DNA from: Polaromonas sp. AER18D-145
GTDB taxonomy: Bacteria > Pseudomonadota > Gammaproteobacteria > Burkholderiales > Burkholderiaceae_C
NCBI RefSeq assembly: GCF_002379095.1
Contig: NZ_NBZV01000009.1
Location: 1-64,000, forward strand
Direction of reading: 5' to 3'
Length of the DNA: 64,000 bases
Shown in pieces: positions 44,767-53,759 of the stretch. Every line of letters begins with the position of its first letter. The first letter of the stretch is position 1. Below the pieces are notes generated by a model, which was given only the letters and a program-made list of their open reading frames with translations, made no database searches and was not told the origin of the DNA. The translations under genes were made by a program, and so were the position numbers.

Positions 44767-46590
44767 CTAACCCAACTTTCCAAGATCAAGTTTGCGCGCA
44801 AATCCCGCTTCTCCGCTAATGGTGACTAATAAGCGGTGGGTCGCGCGAGTCGCACCGACGTAAAACAGCCGCGCCTCCTCATGCTCATCGTCTCCGTCCC
44901 CAGGCATCTGCCCAATGCCCGGCAACGCGACAACAGGAAACTCCAGCCCTTTACTGGCGTGCATGGTCAGCACCTTGATGGTGTCCGCACCCGGCTTGAA
45001 ATCACCCGATGACTTGCGAACCTGATGCGGCAGCTTCTTGCGAGCCAGCGCGTTCGCGCATTCCTCCATCACCGAGTAATGCCGGCAGATGATCGCCATG
45101 TCGCCCCAGGCATGGCCTTCCTGGTGCGCATCGCTTAACAGCTCGGCAATCTTGTTGGCTTCATCACGCAAGGTCGGCAAACGAATGATCAGCGGCGCCT
45201 GGCCGTCGCGGCCAGAGCTGATCGGCTTGAGCAGCGGAATGCCGTCGTCGTCCTTGTCGTCTGCTGTCAGCAGGTCGGCCGCGATCAGGCTGGCCGTTTG
45301 CAGGATCTGCTTGGTGTTGCGGTAGTTGATCTTCAGGATGGTCGTGCGGCCTTGGGCCTGCACGCCCACGCTCTTGAAGCTGAACTGCTTGCTGCGGCTG
45401 CGCTCGTAAATGCTTTGCGCATCGTCGTAGAGCAGTAAAAGGCTGTTGGTGGCCGGGTCCACCATTTGCGTGACAAGCTTGAGCCATTCGGGCGCGAAGT
45501 CGTGGCCCTCGTCGATCAGCACGGCCTGGTACTGGCCTGAAGGAATCTGCTTGCGGTCCACGGCGCGGATCACGTTGTTCACCATCTCGTCGAACATGTT
45601 GGCGCCTTGTGCCGGAATCGCTTGCCCATAGGTCACGAGCTGCTGCCGGCACCAGCGGTGAAAGTTGCGCACATGCACCTTGCCGGCCAGCCCTTTGGCT
45701 TCCATCACTGATTCAAGTTTCACGGCCAGCGGCTCGTTGTAGCAAAGAATCAATATGGGTTTGGACGCTGGCGTGTTGGCCTTGGCCAGGTACTCGGCGC
45801 GGTAGCCGAGGATCATGGTCTTGCCCGAACCCGCCACGCCGTGAATCACCCGGTGGCCGTCGCCCAGGCTGCGGGCGAGCTGTTCCTGCTGGATGTCCAT
45901 CACGCGCATGATGCTGGGCAGTTCCGCCTCGGCATCGCTGTCGTCAAACAACGTGCCCGGTGGTTGCACGCGTACTTCGGGGAACATGATCCAGCGCACC
46001 CGGTCCAGCTGAGGCAGCGACATGACGCCGCGCATCATGTGCGGAAACATGTCCCACAGCCGGCTCTGGAAGTCTTCGGCGTCCACGGACTCCAGCATTT
46101 CGTCCTGGCAGATTACGCGGTGCGGCTCAATCGCATGGTGCAACTCGGCGCTTTCAAACTGCTTGCGCGTGATGTTGCTGAACACCACGCCATAGCTCCA
46201 CGGAAAAGCCAGCTTGCCTTGGTACTTGCCGTCGGGCTGAACCAGCTGCTTGTCGCGCTGCAAGGCGTCGATGACCTGGTGCGCGTATTGCCGCGCCTGC
46301 TCGAGGGGATTGGGAACGGTTTTGGGAATGCCGTCGGGAAGGATCTCCCAGGTCGTCTTGTCGGCGGTTCTGATCGTGCTGAGCCGCCAGTCCTTGACCT
46401 CCAGCACCAGCAGCCCGCGCCGGGGATGCATCACGACAAAGTCAGGGTGCGAATACTTGGGACCCACCGGTACGTCGTACCAGAGCAGGTAGTCATCGTC
46501 GAGCTTTTTCTCCAGCCGCTCGGCCAGACGTTTCTCGCCACCAGTCATGCGGGAAACGCAGCTGCTGATTGCCGGAATAAGAGTCGCCAT
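44767..46590 (-). CDS. NERD-domain nuclease / UvrD-like helicase fusion
   Basis: In this 607-residue protein the N-terminal NERD domain (about residues 15-180) shows a PD-(D/E)xK-type set: HPDFVV (Asp50) and LEVKDW (Glu64, Lys66). An SF1A helicase follows, with Walker A GVAGSGKTM (251-259), Walker B LIDEGHDF, the ARG-type INYRNTKQI and motif VI FYVGATRAT. It is longer than bare NERD proteins and resembles orphan NERD helicases found near defence genes. It is 85 bases upstream of mkoA on the same strand but has normal, G+C-rich codon use. It may therefore be an older resident rather than part of the Mokosh transfer. Confidence 0.88.
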   Translation of the reverse strand: MATLIPAISSCVSRMTGGEKRLAERLEKKLDDDYLLWYDVPVGPKYSHPDFVVMHPRRGLLVLEVKDWRLSTIRTADKTTWEILPDGIPKTVPNPLEQARQYAHQVIDALQRDKQLVQPDGKYQGKLAFPWSYGVVFSNITRKQFESAELHHAIEPHRVICQDEMLESVDAEDFQSRLWDMFPHMMRGVMSLPQLDRVRWIMFPEVRVQPPGTLFDDSDAEAELPSIMRVMDIQQEQLARSLGDGHRVIHGVAGSGKTMILGYRAEYLAKANTPASKPILILCYNEPLAVKLESVMEAKGLAGKVHVRNFHRWCRQQLVTYGQAIPAQGANMFDEMVNNVIRAVDRKQIPSGQYQAVLIDEGHDFAPEWLKLVTQMVDPATNSLLLLYDDAQSIYERSRSKQFSFKSVGVQAQGRTTILKINYRNTKQILQTASLIAADLLTADDKDDDGIPLLKPISSGRDGQAPLIIRLPTLRDEANKIAELLSDAHQEGHAWGDMAIICRHYSVMEECANALARKKLPHQVRKSSGDFKPGADTIKVLTMHASKGLEFPVVALPGIGQMPGDGDDEHEEARLFYVGATRATHRLLVTISGEAGFARKLDLGKLG

Positions 46591-46796
46591 TGAAGATTGC
46601 CGCCGTTCGATAACACCTGGTTACGAACATCATGCCTGTGATCGTGCGCAGGAGTGCCGGTTTTCTCGGTGATTTTTTTCCCCTTTCGCCGCGCGGACTC
46701 TGGGTATTCCCTTGTGGCCGCGGTATGGCCCGCGGGCTTTGAGGGCGAGTGGCTTCGGGTATCGTCGTCCCATCTTTCCAACCTTCAGAGGCTCCC

Positions 46797-47417
46797 TTGC
46801 CAGACGCCATCCACTTCTACGAACCCCGCCACGGCCACGGCTTGCCGCATGACCCTTTCAACGCCATCGTCGGGCCACGGCCGATTGGCTGGATCTCGTC
46901 GCAAAACGCGGCCGGGGCGCTGAACCTGGCGCCCTACAGCTTTTTCAACGCCTTCAACTACGTGCCGCCCATCGTGGGTTTTGCCAGCATTGGCTACAAG
47001 GACACGGTGCGCAACATCGAGGCCACCGGCGAGTTTGTGTGGAACCTCACCACGCGGGCGCTGGCCGAGCAGATGAACCAGACCTGCGCCGCGGTGCCGC
47101 CCGAGGTCAATGAGTTCGAGTTGGCCGGCCTCACGCCCGCGCCCTCGCGCGTGGTGGCGGTGCCGCGTGTGCGGGAGAGCCCGGTGGCGTTCGAGTGCCG
47201 GCGCACGCAGGTGCTGCAGCTCGAAGGGGTGGATGGCAGCAAGATTGACACCTGGCTGGTGCTGGGCGAGGTGGTGGCGGTGCACATTGCCAGGGCGCTG
47301 CTGAAAGACGGCGTGTACGACACGGCCAACGCCGGCCATGTGCTGCGCGGCGGCGGGCCGGGCGACTACTTCACCGTGGGGCCCGAGCAGTTGTTCCGCA
47401 TGTACCGGCCGCGCTAG
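46797..47417 (+). CDS. Flavin reductase / FMN-binding split-barrel protein
   Basis: This 206-residue protein has the split-barrel flavin reductase pattern: FNAIVGPRPIGWISS and LNLAPYSFFNAF at the N-terminus (FMN contacts), PPIVGFASIG, and DTWLVLGEVVAVHI near the C-terminus. Family members bind FMN, and some reduce it for two-component monooxygenases. I chose the TTG at 46797 because it gives the usual PDAIHFYEP opening just after an AGAGG ribosome site; an ATG at 46749 is the alternative. It stands alone. Confidence 0.87.
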   Translation: MPDAIHFYEPRHGHGLPHDPFNAIVGPRPIGWISSQNAAGALNLAPYSFFNAFNYVPPIVGFASIGYKDTVRNIEATGEFVWNLTTRALAEQMNQTCAAVPPEVNEFELAGLTPAPSRVVAVPRVRESPVAFECRRTQVLQLEGVDGSKIDTWLVLGEVVAVHIARALLKDGVYDTANAGHVLRGGGPGDYFTVGPEQLFRMYRPR

Positions 47418-47539
47418 GCGCAATACCGTTCAGTTAAGCCGTTCGCCCTGAGCCTGTCGAAGGGTCGGGTCGCAGACCAACAAGGCTTCGACAAGCTCAG
47501 CCCGAACGGGTTTCGTGCTTAACTGAACCGTATTGGCGC
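47418..47539. repeat. Composite palindrome enclosing a REP-type pair, copy 2
   Basis: The outer arms GCGCAATACCGTTCAGTTAAGC (47418-47439) and the near-exact inverted copy ending at 47539 enclose the inner REP pair CCGTTCGCCCTGAGCC...GGCTTCGACAAGCTCAG. The whole could fold into one long cruciform or hairpin. It directly follows the flavin reductase stop and precedes the converging Bug receptor gene. Confidence 0.85.
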
Positions 47540-47588
47540 TAGGCGCGTCTGGCCAGGCGTTCACCGTTCGGGCGCACCGGCACAGCGC

Positions 47589-48599
47589 CTAATCCGGTTT
47601 GATGTTCCCGTCCCGGATCACCTTGGTCCACTTGGCGCTTTCGTTGCGCAGTGCCACGGCGGCTTCCTGCGGCGTGCTGTAGGTTGCGATCACGCCCTGG
47701 GCCAGCAGCGATTCCTTCACGTCTGGCAGGGTCAGGATGGATTTCAGCGCGTCGTTGAGCCTGGTGACGATGGCGGCAGGGGTGCCGGCCGGCGCGGCAA
47801 TGCCGAACATCGAGCTGACCTCAAAACCTTTCAGACCGGCTTCGGTGGCAGTCGGCACCTCCGGCAGGGTGGCTATGCGCTGGGCGGATGCGGCGGCAAT
47901 CGCGCGCAGCTTACCGGCCTTGATGTGGCTTTGCGCGGCAGGCGCGGTCTCGATCATGCTGTCAACCTGGCCGCCCATGAGGTCGGTCATGGCGGGGCCG
48001 CTTCCCTTGTAGGGCACGTGCAGCATCTGCACGCCGGCGGCGCGCTGGAACATTTCGCCGGCCAGGTGCTGCGGCGAGCCATTGCCGGCGGACGCAAAGC
48101 TCAGCGGCGTGGGCCGGGATTTGGCCAAGGCAATGAATTCAGCCAGGGTATTGGCCTTGATCGATGGGTTGACCACAAACACCAGCGGCACGGTGCCGAC
48201 GATGGCGACGGGCGCGAAACTCTTGTCCATGTCAAAGGTGGCTACCTTCGGGTTCAGCGCCGCGCTGATCGAGTGGCTGGTCATGGCGCCCATGAGCAGG
48301 GTGTAGCCGTCGGCCGGTGCCGCTGCCACGGCCGCAGCGCCTATGCTGCCGGCCGCGCCGGCGCGGTTGTCCACAACGACCTGTTGCCCCAGGGCGACTG
48401 ACAGCTTTTGCGCCATCACCCGTCCAATCACGTCGGTTGCGCCGCCGGGCGGATAGGGCACCACCAGCTTGATCACCTTGTTCGGGTAGTCCTGGGCCAG
48501 GACCGGGCCGGTCATGCCAAGCACGGCAGCGGCTGCCATGCCGGCCAGCAGGGCGCGCCGGACAAGGGATTTTTCAAGAGGAAGAGGGCGCAATTTCAA
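47589..48599 (-). CDS. Bug-family (tripartite tricarboxylate transporter) periplasmic receptor, copy 1
   Basis: This 336-residue receptor has a signal peptide ending near VLAQ-D (residue 36). The Bug hallmarks VPYPPGGATDVIGR (about 47-60) and the IGAAAVAAAPADGYTLLMG segment follow. Bug proteins bind carboxylates or related small acids; in Burkholderiales most lack adjacent TctA/TctB genes, and none are here. It is divergent from an IlvD/Edd dehydratase gene, which hints at a sugar-acid or hydroxy-acid ligand. Confidence 0.9.
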   Translation of the reverse strand: MKLRPLPLEKSLVRRALLAGMAAAAVLGMTGPVLAQDYPNKVIKLVVPYPPGGATDVIGRVMAQKLSVALGQQVVVDNRAGAAGSIGAAAVAAAPADGYTLLMGAMTSHSISAALNPKVATFDMDKSFAPVAIVGTVPLVFVVNPSIKANTLAEFIALAKSRPTPLSFASAGNGSPQHLAGEMFQRAAGVQMLHVPYKGSGPAMTDLMGGQVDSMIETAPAAQSHIKAGKLRAIAAASAQRIATLPEVPTATEAGLKGFEVSSMFGIAAPAGTPAAIVTRLNDALKSILTLPDVKESLLAQGVIATYSTPQEAAVALRNESAKWTKVIRDGNIKPD

Positions 48600-48744
48600 G
48601 GGTGTCTCCTGGTGGTTTCAAACCGGTGCGTCGTGAAAAAAAGCCGCCTGATTTTTTTGATTTTTGATCAGGTACGCTTATCGACGCTTGCATCTTATGA
48701 TCTGTCACTTTACCGCACTGCCTGTCGCGGGCCACTGAATCAAC

Positions 48745-50520
48745 ATGACCACCCCTACCTCTTCCAACAGCGCTGCGTCTCATTCCACCACGCCTGAGGA
48801 TGCCGAATTCGGCATATCGCGGGGCTTGACCAATTACGGCGACAAGGGTTTCTCGCTGTTTCTGCGCAAGGCCTTCATCAAGGGCGCGGGGTATACCGAC
48901 AGCGCGCTCGAGCGCCCGGTGATCGGCATCGCCAACACCGGCAGCGCCTACAACCCGTGCCACGGCAATGCGCCGCAACTGATCGAGGCGGTCAAGCGCG
49001 GCATCATGCTGGCCGGCGGATTGCCGATGGATTTCCCGACGATCTCGGTGCATGAAAGCTTTTCGCAGCCCACCAGCATGTACCTGCGCAACCTCATGTC
49101 GATGGACACCGAGGAAATGATTCGCGCGCAGCCGATGGATGCGGTGGTGCTGATCGGCGGCTGCGACAAGACGGTGCCGGCGCAGCTGATGGGCGCGGCC
49201 TCGGCGGGCATTCCCGCGATCCAGCTGGTGACCGGCTCCATGCTGACCGGCTCGCACCGCTCCGAACGCGTTGGCGCCTGCACCGATTGCCGCCGCTACT
49301 GGGGCAAGTTCCGCGCGGACGAAATCGACGCCGAGGAAATTGGCGCGGTCAACAACCAGCTGGTGGCCAGCGTGGGCACCTGCTCGGTCATGGGAACCGC
49401 CAGCACCATGGCATGCATTGCGGAAGCCCTGGGCATCATGGTGCCGGGCGGCGCGTCGGCCCCGGCCGTGACCGCCGACCGGATCCGCATTGCCGAGGAA
49501 ACCGGCACGCTGGCGGTGCAGATGGCCAAAACCGGCATGACGATTGACCGCATCCTGACGGCCAAGGCATTTGAAAACGCGATGCGCGTGCTGCTGGCGA
49601 TTGGCGGATCGACCAACGGCATTGTTCACCTGACGGCGATTGCCGGCCGCCTCGGCTTTGAGGTGGACCTGAAGGCGCTGGATCAAATGAGCCGGGAAAC
49701 GCCGGTGCTGGTCGACCTGAAGCCCTCGGGCCAGCATTACATGGAGGATTTCCACAAGGCCGGCGGCATGGCGTCGCTGCTGCGCGAACTCAAGCCGCTG
49801 CTGCACCTCGATGCCCTGACCGTGACCGGCCGAACGCTGGGTGAAGAGCTTGAGCGCGCCGGCCCCGGCTTTGCGCAGGACGTGGTGCGGCCTTTCTCCA
49901 ACCCGATCTACCCGCAGGGCGGCATCGCGGTGCTGCAGGGCAACCTCGCGCCCGGCGGCGCCATCATCAAGCAGTCGGCGGCGGCGCCGGCGCTGATGGA
50001 GCATGAGGGCCGCGTGGTGGTGTTCGAGAACGCGCACGACATGGCGCAGCGCATTGACGCGCCCGACCTCGACGTCAACGCGGACGATATTCTGGTGCTG
50101 AAAAACATCGGCCCGACCGGCGCGCCGGGCATGCCCGAAGCCGGTTACCTGCCGATTCCCATGAAGCTGGCGCGCGCGGGCGTCAAGGACATGGTGCGCA
50201 TTTCCGATGGCCGCATGAGCGGTACCGCGGCCGGCACCATCGTGCTGCACGTCACGCCCGAAGCCGCCATCGGCGGACCGCTGGCGCATGTGCGCAGCGG
50301 TGACCGCATCCGCCTCAGCGTGGCCAGGCGCGAACTGAGTCTGCTGGTATCGGACGAGGAGCTGGCCGCGCGCGCGGCGGCCTGCCCGGTCACGCGGCCG
50401 AGCGCCGAACGCGGCTACCGCAAGCTTTTCCTCCAGACCGTGACGCAGGCCGACCAGGGCGTGGATTTCGACTTTCTGCGTGCAACGACCATTCGCCAGA
50501 CCATCCCCGGGGCCAAGTAG
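48745..50520 (+). CDS. IlvD/Edd-family dehydratase (probable sugar-acid dehydratase)
   Basis: This 591-residue iron-sulfur dehydratase has cluster and active-site cysteines visible at Cys72 (NPCHGN), Cys140 (GGCDKT) and in SVGTCSVMGTAST. Other conserved stretches are MDFPTISVHESF and DGRMSG-type SDGRMSGTAAG. The family includes dihydroxy-acid dehydratase (IlvD) and aldonic-acid dehydratases. The Bug receptor, SDR and aldolase genes around it favour sugar-acid catabolism, for example an arabinonate- or xylonate-type substrate, over branched-chain amino acid synthesis. This choice is inferred. Confidence 0.88.
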   Translation: MTTPTSSNSAASHSTTPEDAEFGISRGLTNYGDKGFSLFLRKAFIKGAGYTDSALERPVIGIANTGSAYNPCHGNAPQLIEAVKRGIMLAGGLPMDFPTISVHESFSQPTSMYLRNLMSMDTEEMIRAQPMDAVVLIGGCDKTVPAQLMGAASAGIPAIQLVTGSMLTGSHRSERVGACTDCRRYWGKFRADEIDAEEIGAVNNQLVASVGTCSVMGTASTMACIAEALGIMVPGGASAPAVTADRIRIAEETGTLAVQMAKTGMTIDRILTAKAFENAMRVLLAIGGSTNGIVHLTAIAGRLGFEVDLKALDQMSRETPVLVDLKPSGQHYMEDFHKAGGMASLLRELKPLLHLDALTVTGRTLGEELERAGPGFAQDVVRPFSNPIYPQGGIAVLQGNLAPGGAIIKQSAAAPALMEHEGRVVVFENAHDMAQRIDAPDLDVNADDILVLKNIGPTGAPGMPEAGYLPIPMKLARAGVKDMVRISDGRMSGTAAGTIVLHVTPEAAIGGPLAHVRSGDRIRLSVARRELSLLVSDEELAARAAACPVTRPSAERGYRKLFLQTVTQADQGVDFDFLRATTIRQTIPGAK

Positions 50521-50574
50521 GCCGCCGGGCGAGCGCGTGCCATCGCCCGCTGCTTGTTTTACTGGCGCTCGTCT

Positions 50575-51573
50575 TCAGTCTTCAATCTGCGGCAGTTCCG
50601 CCTTCAGCAGGCGCAGGCCCGCCCTCAGCAGATCGTCATAACGCTTGCGTTCGGCGGCGATGGCCTCTGGGGTCCACGGGAAAAAACCTTCGCCGGTTTT
50701 CATGCCCAGCCTGCCGCTGGCCACGCGCTCGGACAAGGCTCGGGCCGGCTCGGTAGTGGCGGCAAGCGACGGGTACATCGTTGCCGCAGCCGCGCAGTGC
50801 ACGTCGATACCGGCATGGTCGCGTTGCAGCACCGGGCCGGCCGCCAGAAAGCGGAAGCCGAAGCCAAAGCGCACGGCCGCATCGACATCTTCCGGCGTGG
50901 CCACGCCGGCATCGATCATGGCAAACGCTTCGCGCGCCAGCGCATGCTGCAGCCGGTTGGCGAGAAACCCCGGCAGGTCCTTGCGCACCAGAACCGGCAC
51001 CATGCCGCAGCCGCGCATGAAGGCCGACAAGGCATCGGCCAGTGGGGCGGCCGATGCCTTGCCGAGCACGACTTCCACCAGCGGCACGAGATGCGCCGGC
51101 ATGAAAAAATGCAGACCGAGCATGCGCTGCGCGGTCGCCAGGCCTTCTGCAATGGCGGAGATCGGAAAGCTCGAGCTGTTGCTGCACAGCAGCGCATCCG
51201 GGCGGCTGCGCTGGACCAGCTCGGCGAACAGCGCCTGCTTGGGTGCCAGTTTCTCGGGGATGCATTCAATGACGAGATCGATCGAGGGCCAGTCCACCTC
51301 GTCCAGCGAGGCGCAGGCGGAGACCCGCTCGCGCCTGTGGCCGGCTTCCAGCGCAAGCAGTCCGTTGGTGAAATAGGCGTCGAGCCCCTGCCGGCGGGCA
51401 TCACCGGGTTCCACGACGATGCAGCGGCAGCCGGCGCGCGCCAGCACCAGGGCGACGTCGGCGCCCATGGTTCCGCCGCCGACGACAAGCGCGCATGCGC
51501 GGGAAGGTTTGGGCAGGCCGTTGGACGGGGCGGCAAGCGGTGAGGCGTTGTTGTTGGCGTTGAGGGTATTCAT
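50575..51573 (-). CDS. 3-Hydroxyacyl-CoA dehydrogenase-like NAD-dependent dehydrogenase
   Basis: This 332-residue protein has an N-terminal Rossmann site ALVVGGGTMGADVALVLARAG (about residues 27-47, with GGGTMG rather than GAGTMG). The conserved IECIPEKLAPKQALFAEL and the C-terminal helical domain (RKDLPGFLANRLQHALARE) follow. Single-domain proteins of this length include carnitine and L-gulonate 3-dehydrogenases as well as fatty-acid enzymes. Beside an SDR and a sugar-acid dehydratase, a hydroxy-acid role is at least as likely as fatty-acid oxidation. It lies 90 bases downstream of the SDR gene on the same strand. Confidence 0.87.
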   Translation of the reverse strand: MNTLNANNNASPLAAPSNGLPKPSRACALVVGGGTMGADVALVLARAGCRCIVVEPGDARRQGLDAYFTNGLLALEAGHRRERVSACASLDEVDWPSIDLVIECIPEKLAPKQALFAELVQRSRPDALLCSNSSSFPISAIAEGLATAQRMLGLHFFMPAHLVPLVEVVLGKASAAPLADALSAFMRGCGMVPVLVRKDLPGFLANRLQHALAREAFAMIDAGVATPEDVDAAVRFGFGFRFLAAGPVLQRDHAGIDVHCAAAATMYPSLAATTEPARALSERVASGRLGMKTGEGFFPWTPEAIAAERKRYDDLLRAGLRLLKAELPQIED

Positions 51574-51663
51574 GAGTGGCGAGGTAAAAAAGAAAAAACA
51601 GGCTGGCGAAACGGACACGACGGACAGGCGTGCCGGTCAAGCCGCATGGGCTCAAGGCATGCA

Positions 51664-52437
51664 TTACACCGCGCTGATGCCTCCATCCACGGCGATGCTT
51701 TGACCGGTGATGTGGCGCGACGCTTCGGACGCGAGAAACACCACCACGCCCTTGAGGTCGTCGTCGCCGCCGATGCGGTGCAGGGGTGCGCGCGCAATCA
51801 CCGTTTCTGCGACCTTTTCCAGCAGCCCGGCAGACATCCTGGAAGGAAAGAACCCCGGGCAAATCGCGTTCACGTTGATGTTGTACTTGCCCCATTCGGA
51901 AGCCAGCGCGCGCGTGAAATTGACGGCGGCGCCTTTGGAGGTGTGATAGGCGATGGTGCTGACGTTGGTGGCGCTGCCGCGCAGGCCGGCGACGGAGGCG
52001 ATGTTGATGATCTTGCCGGCTTTGTTCGGAATCATGCAGCGGCGCGCCACTTCCCGCGACAGGAAAAAGAGGGCGTCCACATTCAGGCCCAGCACCTTGT
52101 GCCAGGCCTCGTCCGGGTAGTCTTCCGCGGGAGCGCCCCATGTGGCGCCGGCGTTGTTGACGAGAATGTCGATGGTGCCGAAGCGTTGCAGCACCTGATC
52201 GACCATGGCGGGGATCTGGTCGGTTTTTGACAGGTCATTGACAAGGGTCAGGACCTCGATGTTCATTTTTTCGAGATGTGTCTTCGCCTCGGCCAGCTCC
52301 TCGGCCTTTCGCGCCGTGATCGCCAGCCTGCAACCCATTTCACCCAAAGCCTGCGCCATCTGCAGGCCCAGCCCGCGCGAACCGCCGGTGATCAGTGCGA
52401 CTTTTCCATCCAGCTTGAACAATTCTTTCACGTTCAT
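51664..52437 (-). CDS. Short-chain dehydrogenase/reductase (gluconate 5-dehydrogenase-like)
   Basis: This 257-residue classical SDR has the cofactor motif TGGSRGLG (residues 18-25), NNAGATWG, catalytic Ser in INIASVAG, catalytic Tyr-xxx-Lys in AYHTSKGA, and the C-terminal ITGQSIAVDGG. The N-terminal LFKLDGKVALITGG is like gluconate 5-dehydrogenases and related sugar-acid reductases. It is first of two minus-strand genes with the hydroxyacyl-CoA-dehydrogenase-like gene. Confidence 0.92.
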   Translation of the reverse strand: MNVKELFKLDGKVALITGGSRGLGLQMAQALGEMGCRLAITARKAEELAEAKTHLEKMNIEVLTLVNDLSKTDQIPAMVDQVLQRFGTIDILVNNAGATWGAPAEDYPDEAWHKVLGLNVDALFFLSREVARRCMIPNKAGKIINIASVAGLRGSATNVSTIAYHTSKGAAVNFTRALASEWGKYNINVNAICPGFFPSRMSAGLLEKVAETVIARAPLHRIGGDDDLKGVVVFLASEASRHITGQSIAVDGGISAV

Positions 52438-52718
52438 CTTGCCGTCTCCTTATCCAAGAATGACCGAATCGCCGGCTCGCCAGTCCATGCGAACCAACCC
52501 TTTTCAAATCCTTTTGCGCCCGAGCACAGCGCACAGGACATCGGGCCAGCAGGCTCAGCCGCGCTGACTGTGGGCAGAAACGCAAAAGCGACCGCACGCC
52601 CGGGCGCGAAAAATCAGTTGGTGGATTTACAGGCCGGGCATGAAGGGCTACGATGGCCCGAGTTTTCGTGACGCACCGTATGTGTACATATTAACGACAA
52701 ATACAGGAGACCTCGCCC

Positions 52719-53717
52719 ATGCCAAGCCAGTCACTCAAGTCACTCCCGTCACTCCCGCGGATGGCCGCCCTCCTGGGCGTGCTGCTCAGCCTGCTGCTGC
52801 CCCCGGCCCAGGCCCAGACCGGCGCCTGGCCCACCATGCCCGTCAAGATTGTGGTGACCTTTCCGCCGGGCGGCGCGCCGGACACGCTGGCGCGCATACT
52901 GGCCGACAAATGGGGCCAGTCGCTGGGGCAGACCTTCACGGTGGACAACAAGCCCGGCGCGGGCGGCAACATCGGCTCTGACTTTGTGGCCAAAAGCGCC
53001 GGCGACGGCAACACCCTGCTGATTGCCACGGTGGGCACCCACGCCATCAACCCCGCGCTGTACGCCAGCATGCCGTACAACCACATCAAGGATTTCACGC
53101 CCATCAGCTTCCTGGCGGCCACGCCCAATCTGCTGGTGGTCAACAACGCGGTGCCGGCCAAAAACGTCAAGGAGCTGATCGCGCTGGCCGGCAAGACGCC
53201 GCTGACCTTTGGTTCCTCGGGCAGCGGCACCTCGATCCACCTCTCGGGCGAGCTGTTCAACACGCTGGCCGGCGTCAAGATGCAGCACATCCCCTACAAG
53301 GGCCGCGCGCAGGCCGTGCCCGACCTGCTGGGCGGGCGCATCACCATGATTTTCGACAACATGCCTTCGGCCCTGCCGCTGGTCAAGTCGGGCGATGTGC
53401 GCGCCCTGGCCGTGACCAGCGCCACCCGCTCGGCGGCCGCGCCGAACATCCCCACGATGGCCGAGGCCGGCCTGCCGGGCTTTGAAGCCTCGTCCTGGTT
53501 CGCGCTGATGGCGCCGGCCGGTCTGCCCAAAAATGTGCTGGCCCGCATCAACGCGGAGACCCTGCGGGTGATGGCCATGCCCGATGTGAAGGAAAAACTC
53601 GCGCTGCTGGGCCTGGACCTGGCCCCGGGCAGCCCGGAGGCGCTGGCCAGCCACATCCAGAGCGAAACCATCAAGTGGGCCAAGGTGGTCAAGGACTCCG
53701 GCGCCAAGCTCGATTAA
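52719..53717 (+). CDS. Bug-family periplasmic receptor, copy 2
   Basis: This 332-residue receptor has a signal peptide (hydrophobic core AALLGVLLSLLL, cleavage near AQA-Q, residue 33). It then carries the Bug signature VVTFPPGGAPDTLARI and GGNIGSDFVAKSAGDGNTLL. It is only loosely similar to copy 1, so it is not a recent duplicate. It is 42 bases upstream of a class II aldolase gene in the same direction, suggesting uptake of that enzyme's substrate. The DNA encoding its first residues has a small GTCACTC tandem repeat. Confidence 0.92.
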   Translation: MPSQSLKSLPSLPRMAALLGVLLSLLLPPAQAQTGAWPTMPVKIVVTFPPGGAPDTLARILADKWGQSLGQTFTVDNKPGAGGNIGSDFVAKSAGDGNTLLIATVGTHAINPALYASMPYNHIKDFTPISFLAATPNLLVVNNAVPAKNVKELIALAGKTPLTFGSSGSGTSIHLSGELFNTLAGVKMQHIPYKGRAQAVPDLLGGRITMIFDNMPSALPLVKSGDVRALAVTSATRSAAAPNIPTMAEAGLPGFEASSWFALMAPAGLPKNVLARINAETLRVMAMPDVKEKLALLGLDLAPGSPEALASHIQSETIKWAKVVKDSGAKLD

Positions 53718-53759
53718 AGTCACCTCACAGTCACCTCACCCACTTTTTGAACCCGCCCC

